Source of the DNA: Roseiarcus sp963805295
GTDB lineage: Bacteria > Pseudomonadota > Alphaproteobacteria > Rhizobiales > Beijerinckiaceae
Length of the DNA: 64,000 bases
Assembly (NCBI GenBank): GCA_963805295.1
Contig: CAWDTW010000058.1
Location: forward strand, 62,001 to 126,000
Direction of reading: 5' to 3'
Made by a program: the position numbers and the translations under genes. A model generated the notes under the pieces. The model did no database searches. It was not told the DNA's origin and worked only from the letters and a program-made list of their open reading frames with translations. Below, piece after piece: positions 27,045 to 35,589 of this stretch; position 1 is the first letter of the stretch, and every line of letters begins with the position of its first letter.

Positions 27045-27923
27045 GTGAAGGGCATTATCCTGGCGGGCGGCGCCGGCACGCGTCTGCATCCGATCACGCT
27101 GGCGGTCTCCAAGCAGCTCGTCCCGGTCTACGACAAGCCGATGATCTATTATCCGTTGTCGGTCGTCATGCTGGCGGGAATTCGTGAAGTGCTGATCATT
27201 TCGACCCCGCACGACCTGCCTCTTTTCCGCCGCCTGCTCGGCGACGGTTCGGATTGGGGCATCCGGATCGAATACGCCGAGCAGCCGATGCCCAATGGAC
27301 TCGCGCAGGCGTTCGTGATCGGCAAATCCTTCGTCGGCGGCGACCGGGCGATGCTGGTCCTCGGCGACAACATCTTCTATGGCGCAGGTTTGGGCGAGCA
27401 ACTGCGGCGCGCGTCAAAACGCGAACGCGGCGCCACCGTCTTCGCCTATCACGTGCCCGATCCGGGGCGCTATGGCGTGGTCGAATTCGATCGCGGCGGG
27501 CGCGCAATCTCGATCGAGGAAAAGCCCGCCAGGCCGAAGTCCCGCTGGGCGGTGACAGGGCTCTACTTTTACAACTCGAAGGTCGTCGAGATCGCCAAGG
27601 CGCTCGAGCCCTCCGCGCGCGGCGAATATGAAATCACCGACGTCAACCGCATCTATCTCGAAGCAGGAGAGCTCAGCGTTGAGCGGATGGGGCGCGGCTT
27701 CGCTTGGCTCGACACGGGCACTCCCAATTCGCTGGTCGACGCGGCGAGCTTCGTGCGCACGCTCGAAGTTCGTCAGGGCGTCAAGATCTGCTGTCCGGAG
27801 GAAATCGCCTTCGATCTCGGATTCATCGACGAAGCGCGGCTGGAGGCGATCATCGAGCGGTTCGGCAAGAGCGCGTACGGGCAGTACCTGCGCATGGTGC
27901 TGGAGGAGCGTCGTCGCGCTTAA
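27045..27923 (+). CDS. rfbA: Glucose-1-phosphate thymidylyltransferase
   Basis: 292 residues of the RmlA family: LAGGAGTRLHPITLAVSKQL, PVYDKPMIYYPLSVVMLAG and DNIFYGAGL. It makes dTDP-glucose, the first step of the pathway. With rfbC, rfbD and rfbB it completes a four-gene set (order C-D-B-A) for the rhamnose of surface polysaccharide. No glycosyltransferase gene is adjacent. The start is a GTG at 27045, three bases after the rfbB stop. Confidence 0.95.
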   Translation: MKGIILAGGAGTRLHPITLAVSKQLVPVYDKPMIYYPLSVVMLAGIREVLIISTPHDLPLFRRLLGDGSDWGIRIEYAEQPMPNGLAQAFVIGKSFVGGDRAMLVLGDNIFYGAGLGEQLRRASKRERGATVFAYHVPDPGRYGVVEFDRGGRAISIEEKPARPKSRWAVTGLYFYNSKVVEIAKALEPSARGEYEITDVNRIYLEAGELSVERMGRGFAWLDTGTPNSLVDAASFVRTLEVRQGVKICCPEEIAFDLGFIDEARLEAIIERFGKSAYGQYLRMVLEERRRA

Positions 27924-27998
27924 ACCCTACGTTGACTTGAAACGGGCCGCCGCTGCAAGCTTGCGTTCAACGACAAACGCCAGCAATGGGGTCAAGTC

Positions 27999-28952
27999 AT
28001 GACGAGCCGCCCAAGGACGACGATCCCGTTGCCGGCCGATCCTTACGAGCGGCGCGAACCGCTGCCTTCCCCGCTGGCCAAACGAGCGGGCGGCGACCCT
28101 GCCGCGGCGGCGCGGGTCAGAGCCATCCTCGAGTCGCCCTCATACCGAGTGGCGAGCGAGGATATCGACTTTCTGGCCAGCGATTCGGTGCGCGGCCTCC
28201 GGCTGCAGATGGATTACCTCAAGCCCGAACTGTTGCTGCGGGCCAGCAACGTCGTAAGGACCATCGTCGTCTTCGGCAGCGCGCAAATCTGCGAACCGGC
28301 CGAGGCGCGCCGCCGCGTCGAAGCGTCGCGCGCCGCTGCCTCGAGCGACGGAGGCGGCGACCTAGACGCCCGCCGCCGCGCGATCGCCGAACGGGTTCTC
28401 GACAACAGCCGCTATTACGATATCGCCCGCGCGTTCGGCCGCATCGTCGCCGAAGCCAACGCTCGCGGCGGAGACGGCCAGACGCTCATCATGACGGGAG
28501 GCGGTCCGGGCATCATGGAGGCCGCCAATCGCGGCGCGTTCGACGCGCAGGCGAAGACGATCGGGCTCAACATCAGCCTGCCGCGCGAACAGTTTCCCAA
28601 CCCGTACGTTTCGCCGGAACTGTGCTTCAAGTTTCACTATTTCGCCATGCGCAAGCTGCACTTCCTGCAAAGGGCGATGGCGCTGGTCGCATTTCCCGGC
28701 GGCTACGGCACCTTGGACGAGCTCTTCGAGGTTCTGACGCTGAGCCAGACGCGCAAGATCGAGCCGATGCCGATTGTGCTCGTCGGAGAGCGCCATTGGC
28801 GAAAGGCGGTCAACTTCGACTTCCTGGTCGAGGAAGGCGTCATCGGCGCCGAGGATCGCGAACTCTTCTGGTACGCCGAGACGGCCGAGGACATCTGGGG
28901 CGGCATCCAGAAATGGGAACGCGAGAAACCGGAGCGGTACGGCTCGGACTGA
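27999..28952 (+). CDS. LOG-family protein (lysine decarboxylase-like fold)
   Basis: 317 residues. The conserved LOG motifs are both present: MTGGGPGIMEAANRGAFDAQ and FPGGYGTLDELFEVLTLSQT. LOG proteins are nucleoside 5'-monophosphate phosphoribohydrolases in several organisms; this longer form has an extra N-terminal domain of about 85 residues, so its substrate is uncertain. The start codon at 27999 overlaps an inverted repeat (TGACTTGA at 27933-27940, TCAAGTCA at 27992-27999) that could occlude translation. Confidence 0.85.
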   Translation: MTSRPRTTIPLPADPYERREPLPSPLAKRAGGDPAAAARVRAILESPSYRVASEDIDFLASDSVRGLRLQMDYLKPELLLRASNVVRTIVVFGSAQICEPAEARRRVEASRAAASSDGGGDLDARRRAIAERVLDNSRYYDIARAFGRIVAEANARGGDGQTLIMTGGGPGIMEAANRGAFDAQAKTIGLNISLPREQFPNPYVSPELCFKFHYFAMRKLHFLQRAMALVAFPGGYGTLDELFEVLTLSQTRKIEPMPIVLVGERHWRKAVNFDFLVEEGVIGAEDRELFWYAETAEDIWGGIQKWEREKPERYGSD

Positions 28953-29420
28953 CCCTCGCCAAGGACTGCTCATCCGCTCAAAAGCGGCCTCGAACTCGGC
29001 CCTCGAAGCGTTGAGCGTCGCCGCGCTGGTTCCGTAGCCGATCTCGTCAGCGCCGCGGGCGAGCGCCGTTCACTCGGAGGACGATGTCATGGATCGAGCC
29101 GCCAGAGGGCGCCGCAGCCTCGCCGGCGGAGGCGTTCGGAATCATCGAGACCGCTCCGGCGCCCATCGTGGCATGGACCGAACTGCTCAGAAGCTCACGA
29201 AGGGACAATTCCGATCCCGCCCTGACGATCCCCTCCTTCCCTCTGCTCGCGAGAACGCATTGACCAATTATGGCCATGATCCCGCAGCGGGATTGAGCGA
29301 GGTCGAACAGACGGTTCGCTCTCGAAATTGCGAACGGCGGCGGGGCGCGGGGCGCGCGAATTGCGGCTCGGGCGCCTGCGAAGTAACATCCCTTCGGCTT
29401 GCGATCGGGAGGGAAAGGCG
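28953..29420. other. Intergenic region, no convincing gene
   Basis: About 470 bases between the LOG gene and the protease-like gene. Open frames on both strands lack family resemblance and good start signals. A short minus-strand frame ending at 29047 is possible but unsupported. Confidence 0.35.
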
Positions 29421-30398
29421 ATGACGGAAAAGCCGCGTCGGGACGCTCCGCGGGCAAGTCCGGCGACACTTGCGGAAGGCCTCGGCTTCGACCTGGATCG
29501 CGCCGTCAAATCCGTCGTGACGATCCAATCCTCGATCCCGGAGGACGCTTTTACGGCCCAGACGCTGGGCGAGCAGCGAACCGGCAGCGGGGTGGTCATC
29601 CGCGAGAGCGGTCTCATGTTGACGATCGGCTACCTCGTCACGGAGGCGGAAGCCGTCTGGATCGCCCGCGCCGACGGCCGCGTCGTCCCCGGCCACGCGC
29701 TCGCGATCGATCAGGAGAGCGGGTTCGGTCTCGTGCAGGCCCTCGATCGGCTCGACTGTCCGGCGCTCGAGTTCGGGCGCTCGGGCGAAGTCCGGCTCGG
29801 CGACCCGGTGGTCGTCGCCGCGGGCGGAGGCACGAAGGCCGTGCGCGCGTCCATCGTGGGGAAACAGGAATTCGCGGGATACTGGGAGTATTTCCTCGAG
29901 GAGGCGATCTTCACCGCGCCCGCGCATCCTTTTTGGGGCGGCGCGGCGGCGATTGGCGCGGACGGCCGGCTTCTCGGGGTCGGCTCGCTGCATGTCGAGC
30001 AACTGACTGCGCAGGGCGGGCCGCGCGACATCAACATGATCGTGCCGATCGACCTGTTGCGGCCGATTCTCGGCGATCTTCTGACCTATGGCCGGGTCAA
30101 CAAGCCGGCCAGGCCGTGGCTCGGCATTTATTCGGCCGAAAGCGACGGCGAGGTCGTCATCGCGGCGGTGGCCGAGCGCGGGCCTGCGGCGGCCGCCGGC
30201 TTGCGCCGCGGCGACATTCTCGCGAGCGTCCGCGGCGCCGAGATCGCCGACCTCGGCGACTTCTACCGAAAAGTCTGGCGCTGCGGAGAAGCCGGGGTCG
30301 AAGTCCCGATCGAGATCATCCGCAACGGGCGGGCGCTCGGGCTCAGGATCAAGTCGGCCGATCGGGCCGGATTCTTGAAGCGGCCCCGGCTACAGTAG
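29421..30398 (+). CDS. HtrA/S1C-like protein with PDZ domain, catalytic triad absent
   Basis: 325 residues with the trypsin-like (S1C) layout followed by a PDZ domain (PARPWLGIYSAESDGEVVIA, ERGPAAAAGLRRGDILASV). The landmarks are recognisable but changed: the usual catalytic His region reads TIGYLVTEA, the Asp region reads AIDQESGFGLVQ, and the GNSGGP serine motif reads HPFWGGAAAI with no Ser. There is no signal peptide, so it should be cytoplasmic. Similar serine-less homologues seem to be shared by other Rhizobiales (from memory). It is probably a non-proteolytic binding protein. ATG 29421 has the site GGGAAAGGCG upstream. Confidence 0.78.
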   Translation: MTEKPRRDAPRASPATLAEGLGFDLDRAVKSVVTIQSSIPEDAFTAQTLGEQRTGSGVVIRESGLMLTIGYLVTEAEAVWIARADGRVVPGHALAIDQESGFGLVQALDRLDCPALEFGRSGEVRLGDPVVVAAGGGTKAVRASIVGKQEFAGYWEYFLEEAIFTAPAHPFWGGAAAIGADGRLLGVGSLHVEQLTAQGGPRDINMIVPIDLLRPILGDLLTYGRVNKPARPWLGIYSAESDGEVVIAAVAERGPAAAAGLRRGDILASVRGAEIADLGDFYRKVWRCGEAGVEVPIEIIRNGRALGLRIKSADRAGFLKRPRLQ

Positions 30399-30438
30399 GT
30401 CAACCGACGCCGCCGGCGGCGAAGAACGACAAGAGGTT

Positions 30439-30505
30439 TTCCAAATCAAGGACCGCCCAAAAAGGGAAGCCGCCGCCGGCCCTCTGACGCATCCTTGATT
30501 TGGAA
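30439..30505. repeat. Inverted repeat with 14-base perfect arms
   Basis: TTCCAAATCAAGGA (30439-30452) and TCCTTGATTTGGAA (30492-30505) are exact inverted copies 39 bases apart, 40 bases after the stop of the protease-like gene. The loop is GC-rich. It could be a terminator-like or processing hairpin or the remains of a small mobile element. Confidence 0.6.
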
Positions 30506-30637
30506 CGCTCCCTCCTTCTCGACGGACCGCCGCCTCCGACGCGATTGCAAAACGCAAGAAACAAGCCAAAAGCGCAATCGCACGGCCTGAGCCCTCTGTG
30601 CCGGAGGTCAAAGCACAATCCGACGCACGCCGCTCCG

Positions 30638-30748
30638 TCATGAGCCGCGATACGCCTTCATCCACCCCAGGCCCGCTTCGACCGTCGTCGCTGGACGGTA
30701 TTCGCAGCCGACCCAGCCCTCGTAGCCGAGGCGGTCGATCAGGGGGAT
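30638..30748 (-). pseudogene. hyi: hyi, C-terminal fragment (hydroxypyruvate isomerase)
   Basis: The minus strand encodes IPLIDRLGYEGWVGCEYRPA followed by TTVEAGLGWMKAYRGS and a stop. This is the end of the TIM-barrel hydroxypyruvate isomerase whose start lies at 33059. It is separated from the rest by a 66-base repeat and an IS110 element. Confidence 0.85.
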
Positions 30749-30805
30749 GAGTTCTCATTCGCTTGCGCGCACCTTGATGGATGAGAAGGCGGCTTGACCA
30801 CCCCC
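30749..30805 (-). repeat. Short dispersed repeat inside hyi, larger part
   Basis: These 57 bases, plus nine more at 32378-32386 on the other side of the IS, form a 66-base insert in hyi. The same sequence, with its flanks identical over 74 bases in all, stands uninterrupted at 45282-45355. The triplet CTC (minus strand) occurs at both ends, like a target duplication. The repeat brings an in-frame TGA into hyi. Confidence 0.75.
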
Positions 30806-32377
30806 TCACATGGGGTGCTTCCAGTCAAGCTCATTCATTTCGTCATTTCACTTTCTCCTGGGCGTTTGGATCCGAAGCGTGAGCCCGTCTTTGCCATGCA
30901 GCCCTGATGACCGCATCACCTCACATCCGGTCGAGCTTGTGGGCTCGGACCATAATCCCTCGTGCTCGAGGGCATCGGGCTCGGGTTGGCGGGACCATCC
31001 TTTTTCACGGCGTGTTTCAGCCCGGGGGTTGATCCGCGGTCGCCGCCCGCCCGGATCCGGCGAAGCCGTCGCGTTCAGCTTCGCTGGAATGGGGTTAAGT
31101 CGTTAAGTCATCGTTGGAGTGCAGGAGTGGGATTGAGCCATCGGGTCATGCCGTCTTGAACACGGCGCCCTCGGGAACGACGCCTTGGGTGACATAGCGC
31201 CACAGGGCGACGAGGAGTTTGCGGGCCAGCGCGACGATGGCGATCCGGCGGATTCGTCCCTTCCCGGCGCCGACCCGCGCCTGAAACCAGCGGCTCAACG
31301 CCAAGTCCGGCTGGTGACGCAGCCAGAACCAGGCAAGCTCGATCATCGTCTTGCGCAGGCGGCGGTTGCCCGACTTCGAGATGCCCTGATCCCGTTCGAC
31401 GCCGCCGCTCTGCCAGGGGCTGGGCGCCAATCCGCCGTAAGCCGCCACCTGGCGTCGGTTGCCGAAGCTGCGGAACAACAATTCCAGCCAGAGGAGCGAG
31501 GCGAACTCAGGGCCCAAGCCCTTGAACCTGAGGAGCAGGGCGGCGGGGTTGTTCGGCTCCTCGGCTTCTGTGCGGATGAGCGCGTCGCGGGCCCGTTCGA
31601 CCGCAGCCAGTTGCGTCGTCGCTAGCGCGATCCGATCGAGTTCCCGGCGGATTTCCGCCTTCAGCATCGGCGGCAGCTCGCGACCGTCGCCGGTTCGCAG
31701 CGCCTCCAGTCGTTCGACACGATCGCGCCGAAGCGGATTGTAATCCCGGACGCCTTGGCCGCTGAGCAGGCCCCGGACCCGATTGGTATGCTGAATGCGT
31801 TCCTTCAGCAGCGTGCCGCGCTCGCGCGTCAGGCGCCGGCGATCCTCGTCTTCCGGGCTCGGCGCCCGAACCATCGAACAGACCCGCCGCTCGCCGCGCG
31901 CCCAGGCCATCAGCGTCCGCAACAGCGTCTCGCCGTCGATCGCATCGGTCTTGGCCCGCCGATGCCGCCGGGCGACCGCGATCGAAGCCGCATCGACGAC
32001 GTGGCTCTCGATCCCGTTGGCGAGCAGCAAGCGATAAATCCAAAACCCGTCCAATCCCGCTTCCTGAATGACGACCGTTTTGACCGGCGCCCCATAGCGC
32101 TGCTCGGCCTTCGCCCTCGATCGCGAAAGAAGGTCGAGCAGGCAGGCGCCGTCCCCGCCCTCGACCACGTGCTTGGAAAACTTCTCGCTGCCCGGACTGT
32201 TGATCGTCACAACCCATTTCGATTTGCTCAATTCGAGCGAGGCGAACAACGTGATATCATTCGCGCGGACGGTGGTCGCGACAGCGGTCGCAGAGGTGAC
32301 AGACTTCATTGGTTGCCTCCATGCTGGTGTGGAAGCTCAGCCTACCAAGTCAGGCCGCCGTCCACCCGCATAGGATC
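30806..32377 (-). mobile_element. IS110-family element, copy 1 (in hyi)
   Basis: The 1572-base element runs from TCACATGGGGTGC to CCCGCATAGGATC. Both ends were set by comparing with copy 2 and with the uninterrupted repeat at 45282, which has CCCCC directly joined to TTTT on the corresponding strand. There is no target duplication, as usual for IS110. About 340 bases of noncoding sequence follow the transposase gene inside the element. Confidence 0.93.
31146..32309 (-). CDS. IS110-family transposase, copy 1
   Basis: 387 residues, intact. The N-terminal part is the DEDD (RuvC-like) domain with LFASLELSKSKWVVTI and ARRHRRAKTDAIDGETLLR. The C-terminal part is the Transposase_20 domain: FKGLGPEFASLLWLELLF, YGGLAPSPWQSGG and GISKSGNRRLRKTMIELAW. 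It is nearly identical to copy 2. Confidence 0.93.
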   Translation of the reverse strand: MKSVTSATAVATTVRANDITLFASLELSKSKWVVTINSPGSEKFSKHVVEGGDGACLLDLLSRSRAKAEQRYGAPVKTVVIQEAGLDGFWIYRLLLANGIESHVVDAASIAVARRHRRAKTDAIDGETLLRTLMAWARGERRVCSMVRAPSPEDEDRRRLTRERGTLLKERIQHTNRVRGLLSGQGVRDYNPLRRDRVERLEALRTGDGRELPPMLKAEIRRELDRIALATTQLAAVERARDALIRTEAEEPNNPAALLLRFKGLGPEFASLLWLELLFRSFGNRRQVAAYGGLAPSPWQSGGVERDQGISKSGNRRLRKTMIELAWFWLRHQPDLALSRWFQARVGAGKGRIRRIAIVALARKLLVALWRYVTQGVVPEGAVFKTA

Positions 32378-32386
32378 TTTTCAGGA

Positions 32387-33059
32387 GAGGAAGGCGAAGT
32401 TGATTTCGCCGGCGCCCGGCTCGTACCGGCCGGGATTGTCGGCGATCTGGAGGTGGGCGATCAACGGCATGGCCGCTTCGAGCCGCCGCGCGAGATTCGC
32501 CCTCCATGACCTGCATGTGATAAATATCGGCCTGGAGATAGAGGTTGTCGGAGGCCACGCGTTCGATCAGGAGCAGCGCTTCGTCGGTGCGATTGAGATA
32601 GAAGCCCGGCATGTCGCGATTGTCGATCGGCTCGATCAGCAGCCTCACCTTCCGCCGCGCCGCCGCCTCGGCGGCGAAAGCGAGGTTGTCGAGAAACGTC
32701 GCCTCGAGCGCCCGGCGGTCGGCGTCGGGCGGCGCGAGGCCGGCGAGGCAATTGAGCCGTTCGCAGCCGAGCGCATTGGCGTAATCGAGGGCGCGCGCGA
32801 CCCCGTCGCGGAATTCGCCCTCGCGTCCGGGGAGAATGGCGAGCCCGCGCTCGCCCGCCGCCCAATCGCCCGACGGCAGGTTGAACAGCGCCTGGGTGAG
32901 GCCATGGTCGGCGAGACGGCGCGCGACGTCTTTGGCGTCGTGCTCGTAAGGCGACGCGCATTCGACGGCGGCGAAGCCTGCCTTGGCCGCAGCGGAGCAG
33001 CGGTCGAGGAACGGCAGGTCGGCGCACAGAAAACCGAGGTTGGCGGAAAATTTCGGCAT
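32387..33059 (-). pseudogene. hyi: hyi, N-terminal part (hydroxypyruvate isomerase), interrupted and frameshifted
   Basis: About 225 residues of a hydroxypyruvate isomerase-like TIM barrel: PKFSANLGFLCADLPFLDRC, GLTQALFNLPSGDWAAGERG, LLIEPIDNRDMPGFYL and NLYLQADIYHMQVMEGE. A one-base shift at 32491-32500 sits on a GATTC site; correcting it gives LEAAMPLIAHLQIADNPGRY and EINFAFL. The coding sequence then meets a 66-base repeat carrying a stop, into which an IS110 element has inserted. Joined to the fragment at 30638 it makes a normal protein of about 260 residues. Removing only the frameshift would not repair the gene. Confidence 0.87.
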
Positions 33060-33104
33060 GCGGATCCGGCTCTTTTGGAATTGAACGCGATGGCCGAGGC
33101 CTGT

Positions 33105-34490
33105 CTATCCCGCCTTCCTCAGTCTCGCCGCGAAGAAGCCGTCGAGCCCGGAGCGCCTCGGATCGTCGCCCCACAGATGGCAGGGCAGCGTGCGCAGGTC
33201 GCCGGCCGAAGTGAGGCATTGGGCGAGGCCTCCGATTTCGCCGGCCTCGATCGGCGAACGGCGCACGTCGGGATTGCGCCTCAGGACCGCGGCGATCTGG
33301 GAGTCCCCCTCCTCGGGCTCGAGCGAGCAGGTGCAATAGACGATGAGCCCGCCGGGCTTCGTCAGCGCGATCGTCTTGTCGAGAAGCTGAGCCTGCAGCT
33401 TGACGAGCGCGGCGAGGTCGCCGGGGCGCCTGGTCCAGGCGACGTCTGGATGCCGGCGGATGGTGCCGGTCGCGGTGCACGGCGCGTCGAGCAGCGCGGC
33501 GTCGAAGGCCGGCGCGTCGAAGGCGAGCGCGTCGGCGACGACGATCTCCGAATGGAGCCGCAGCCGCTCGAAATTGGCGGCGAGCACTTTTAGCCGTTCG
33601 GCGGAGCGGTCGACCGTCGTCAGGGCGGCGCCGGCCGCCGCCAGCTCGGCGCTCTTGCCCCCGGGCGCGGCGCAGAGGTCGACGACGCGGAGTCCGGCGC
33701 GGGCGTTCAGGAGCCGCGCCGGCAGGGCGGCGGCCGCGTCCTGCACCCACCATTCGCCCTCGGCGTAGCCATCAAGATCGGCGACGGCTTCGTGCGTGTC
33801 GAGCCGCACCGAGCCGGTCGGCAGGACGATTCCTCCGAGCCTTTGCGCCCAACCCGCGCCGTCGCTCTTGACGCTGATGTCGAGGGTCGGCTCCGCCCGG
33901 TGCGCCGCGCCGATCGCCCGCGCGGTCGCCTCGCCAAAGGTCGAGCGCCAGCGGGCGGCGAGCCAGGCGGGCGTATCGTCGTCGAGCGGATCGGAGGCGG
34001 CGAGGATCGTCTCGCGCTCGCGCGCGATCCCGCGCAACACCCCGTTGACGAGGCCCGCGAACGGGGCGCTCGCCGCTTCCGCGCGCGCCGCCTTCACCGC
34101 GAGGTCGACGGCGGCGTGGTCGGGCGCATCGAGAAAGAGGATCTGCGCCGCGCCGACGACGAGCGTCCATTCGAGCGCGCCGCTGCGCTTCGGCATGCCC
34201 TTTTCGAGCCTCTGCGCAAGCGCCTTGCGAATCGTGCCGAGCCGGCGCAGCGCAACCGTCGCGATCGACCGCGCGAGCGCCGGATCGCGGGGATCGACGC
34301 CAGGGCCGCGCAGCGCGAGGTCGGCGGCAAGGCGCTCGTCGAGCGGCCGCGCGCGGGTCACGGCCTCGGCGACCGCGCGCGCCGCGGCGACCCGGGCCGC
34401 GAGGCCCGGCGGCGGAGGCTCGGGCGCCGGAGGCCGGCCCGCGTGGAATCCCTGCTGCTGTCGAGCCAAACGCGCCTCGCCTCGAATCAT
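33105..34490 (-). CDS. rsmB: 16S rRNA (cytosine-967) methyltransferase
   Basis: 461 residues. An N-terminal NusB-like domain (residues about 30-170) is followed by the RsmB methyltransferase fold with VVDLCAAPGGKSAELAAAGA (SAM loop), LLDAPCTATGTIRRHPDVAW and the catalytic Cys motif VYCTCSLEPEEGD. It is on the same strand as hyi and 45 bases upstream of it. The start (ATG 34490) precedes a Pro-rich linker; a later start is possible. Confidence 0.93.
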   Translation of the reverse strand: MIRGEARLARQQQGFHAGRPPAPEPPPPGLAARVAAARAVAEAVTRARPLDERLAADLALRGPGVDPRDPALARSIATVALRRLGTIRKALAQRLEKGMPKRSGALEWTLVVGAAQILFLDAPDHAAVDLAVKAARAEAASAPFAGLVNGVLRGIARERETILAASDPLDDDTPAWLAARWRSTFGEATARAIGAAHRAEPTLDISVKSDGAGWAQRLGGIVLPTGSVRLDTHEAVADLDGYAEGEWWVQDAAAALPARLLNARAGLRVVDLCAAPGGKSAELAAAGAALTTVDRSAERLKVLAANFERLRLHSEIVVADALAFDAPAFDAALLDAPCTATGTIRRHPDVAWTRRPGDLAALVKLQAQLLDKTIALTKPGGLIVYCTCSLEPEEGDSQIAAVLRRNPDVRRSPIEAGEIGGLAQCLTSAGDLRTLPCHLWGDDPRRSGLDGFFAARLRKAG

Positions 34491-34626
34491 CGCCGCCCGC
34501 CCTGGCTCGAGTCTATACGCGTATTCTGCGGCTGGCTTGCGTCAGGCGGTCGCGCGGGGCGCCGCCGGACGTCGGGCGTCGGCGCGGGAGCCCGCGGATT
34601 GAAGCCGAGCGAGAGTTTTCAACCCG

Positions 34627-34848
34627 TTAGGCGCCAAAATCTGTCCCTTCGGCTTCGACGCCCTTTCCCGCCGGGGCTGAAAGGCGGCCCAGGCGCGGCC
34701 GACCTTCCGAGCAGCAAGGAAGGGTTTCCAAGCCGGATGGAACGAATTCCAAGCCGGATGGAACGAAAACCAAATCCGGCGGAACGAAATCCAAGTTTTT
34801 CGGAACGAAATCAAAATCCAGTTTCTTCCGCAAATCATTACTTTCCAA
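34627..34848 (-). CDS. Possible small protein with FVPxxLx heptad repeats
   Basis: 73 residues if translated from TTG 34848. After a short lead (ESNDLRKKLDFDF) it consists of seven-residue repeats: VPKNLDF, VPPDLVF, VPSGLEF, VPSGLET. The DNA under them is a 21-base tandem repeat whose period keeps this frame. I recall similar short FVP-repeat frames from other Rhizobiales genomes but know of no characterised member. Another minus-strand frame across the tract also stays open (WxSF repeats), so the coding claim is weak. Confidence 0.35.
   Translation of the reverse strand: MESNDLRKKLDFDFVPKNLDFVPPDLVFVPSGLEFVPSGLETLPCCSEGRPRLGRLSAPAGKGVEAEGTDFGA
34726..34809. repeat. 21-base tandem repeat tract, four units
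   Basis: Units 1 and 2 are both TTCCAAGCCGGATGGAACGA plus A; units 3 and 4 diverge in the middle but keep GGAACGAA at the end. A degenerate fifth unit follows to about 34830. The period is a multiple of three. Confidence 0.85.
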
Positions 34849-35057
34849 TGGGTTATCACCGACTTCGAGCCGAAACCTCTGTCTCGCGGCCCTTTCCCGC
34901 CGCCGCGCCGCCTTTTGGGCCGGGGCCGTCGAGACAGGAGACCACGCGTCGGTCCGCTTGGCAAGAAAATGTCGGTTTTTCCGAAGACCCCTGCGGCTGA
35001 CCGGGCTCCGTCAAAGCCGCATATCGAGCCGGCTCGCGATCTGCCGAGAAAACCGAC

Positions 35058-35246
35058 CTAGCGAGCGTGAACCGGCTCAATGAGGAAGCGCTCGGCCGAG
35101 GTCGGCAGGAGCGGTTCGTCCACGACCGCCGGAGATCCGGCCTGCTCCTCCAGCATCAGCCGCAGCGTCTCGAATCCGATGGTGGAGTTGCCTTGCACAG
35201 TGGGCCAGACTTGCTCGTAGAAAGGCAACAGCGCTTGACAAAGCAT
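35058..35246 (-). CDS. Short unidentified frame, perhaps a gene fragment
   Basis: 62 residues: the end PAVVDEPLLPTSAERFLIEP has the look of a real protein C-terminus, with balanced composition unlike the shadow frames nearby. I cannot name the family. No ribosome-binding site or upstream coding continuation is evident, so it may be the tail of a lost gene. Confidence 0.3.
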   Translation of the reverse strand: MLCQALLPFYEQVWPTVQGNSTIGFETLRLMLEEQAGSPAVVDEPLLPTSAERFLIEPVHAR

Positions 35247-35589
35247 GACGGGAACTTTCGCGCGGCTTCTGAGTTGAAGTTAGGGTGGAGTGCGGCTGGG
35301 TAACGCCTAGCGCACGTGGGAGGCGCGTCTGATGATTTCGCGCACTCGTCTCAAGGGGAAGACATATCAGCCAGGGACGCGGTCTGCGGAGGCTCGGTCC
35401 GACGACCTCAAGTCCACTACTGCGGCGTCCGACGACAGCGTTGCGGCCGCGAAGGGGCTGCGGGATCGGACACCCCCTGCTGTCTCGATTGTGGGCTCTC
35501 AAAGCTTGCCCGCGCGTGCAGCGACGATGGCCGACATCTCGCCAAGCAAGGAGCCTTTCTGTGTCCCTGGGCCCCCGAATTCATGCTCG

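Larger units (their letters stand above)
34491..35589. other. Gene-poor, decayed stretch
   Basis: About 1.1 kb between rsmB and the epoxide hydrolase fragment. It holds a 21-base repeat tract with a possible small protein and a fragment-like minus-strand frame, both listed separately. I recognise nothing else; open frames elsewhere look random. Confidence 0.45.

Noticed and set aside
34542..34964. 140-residue minus-strand frame with WxSF repeats
   Set aside because: It is a different frame of the same 21-base repeat; Arg-rich flanks suggest it is not coding.
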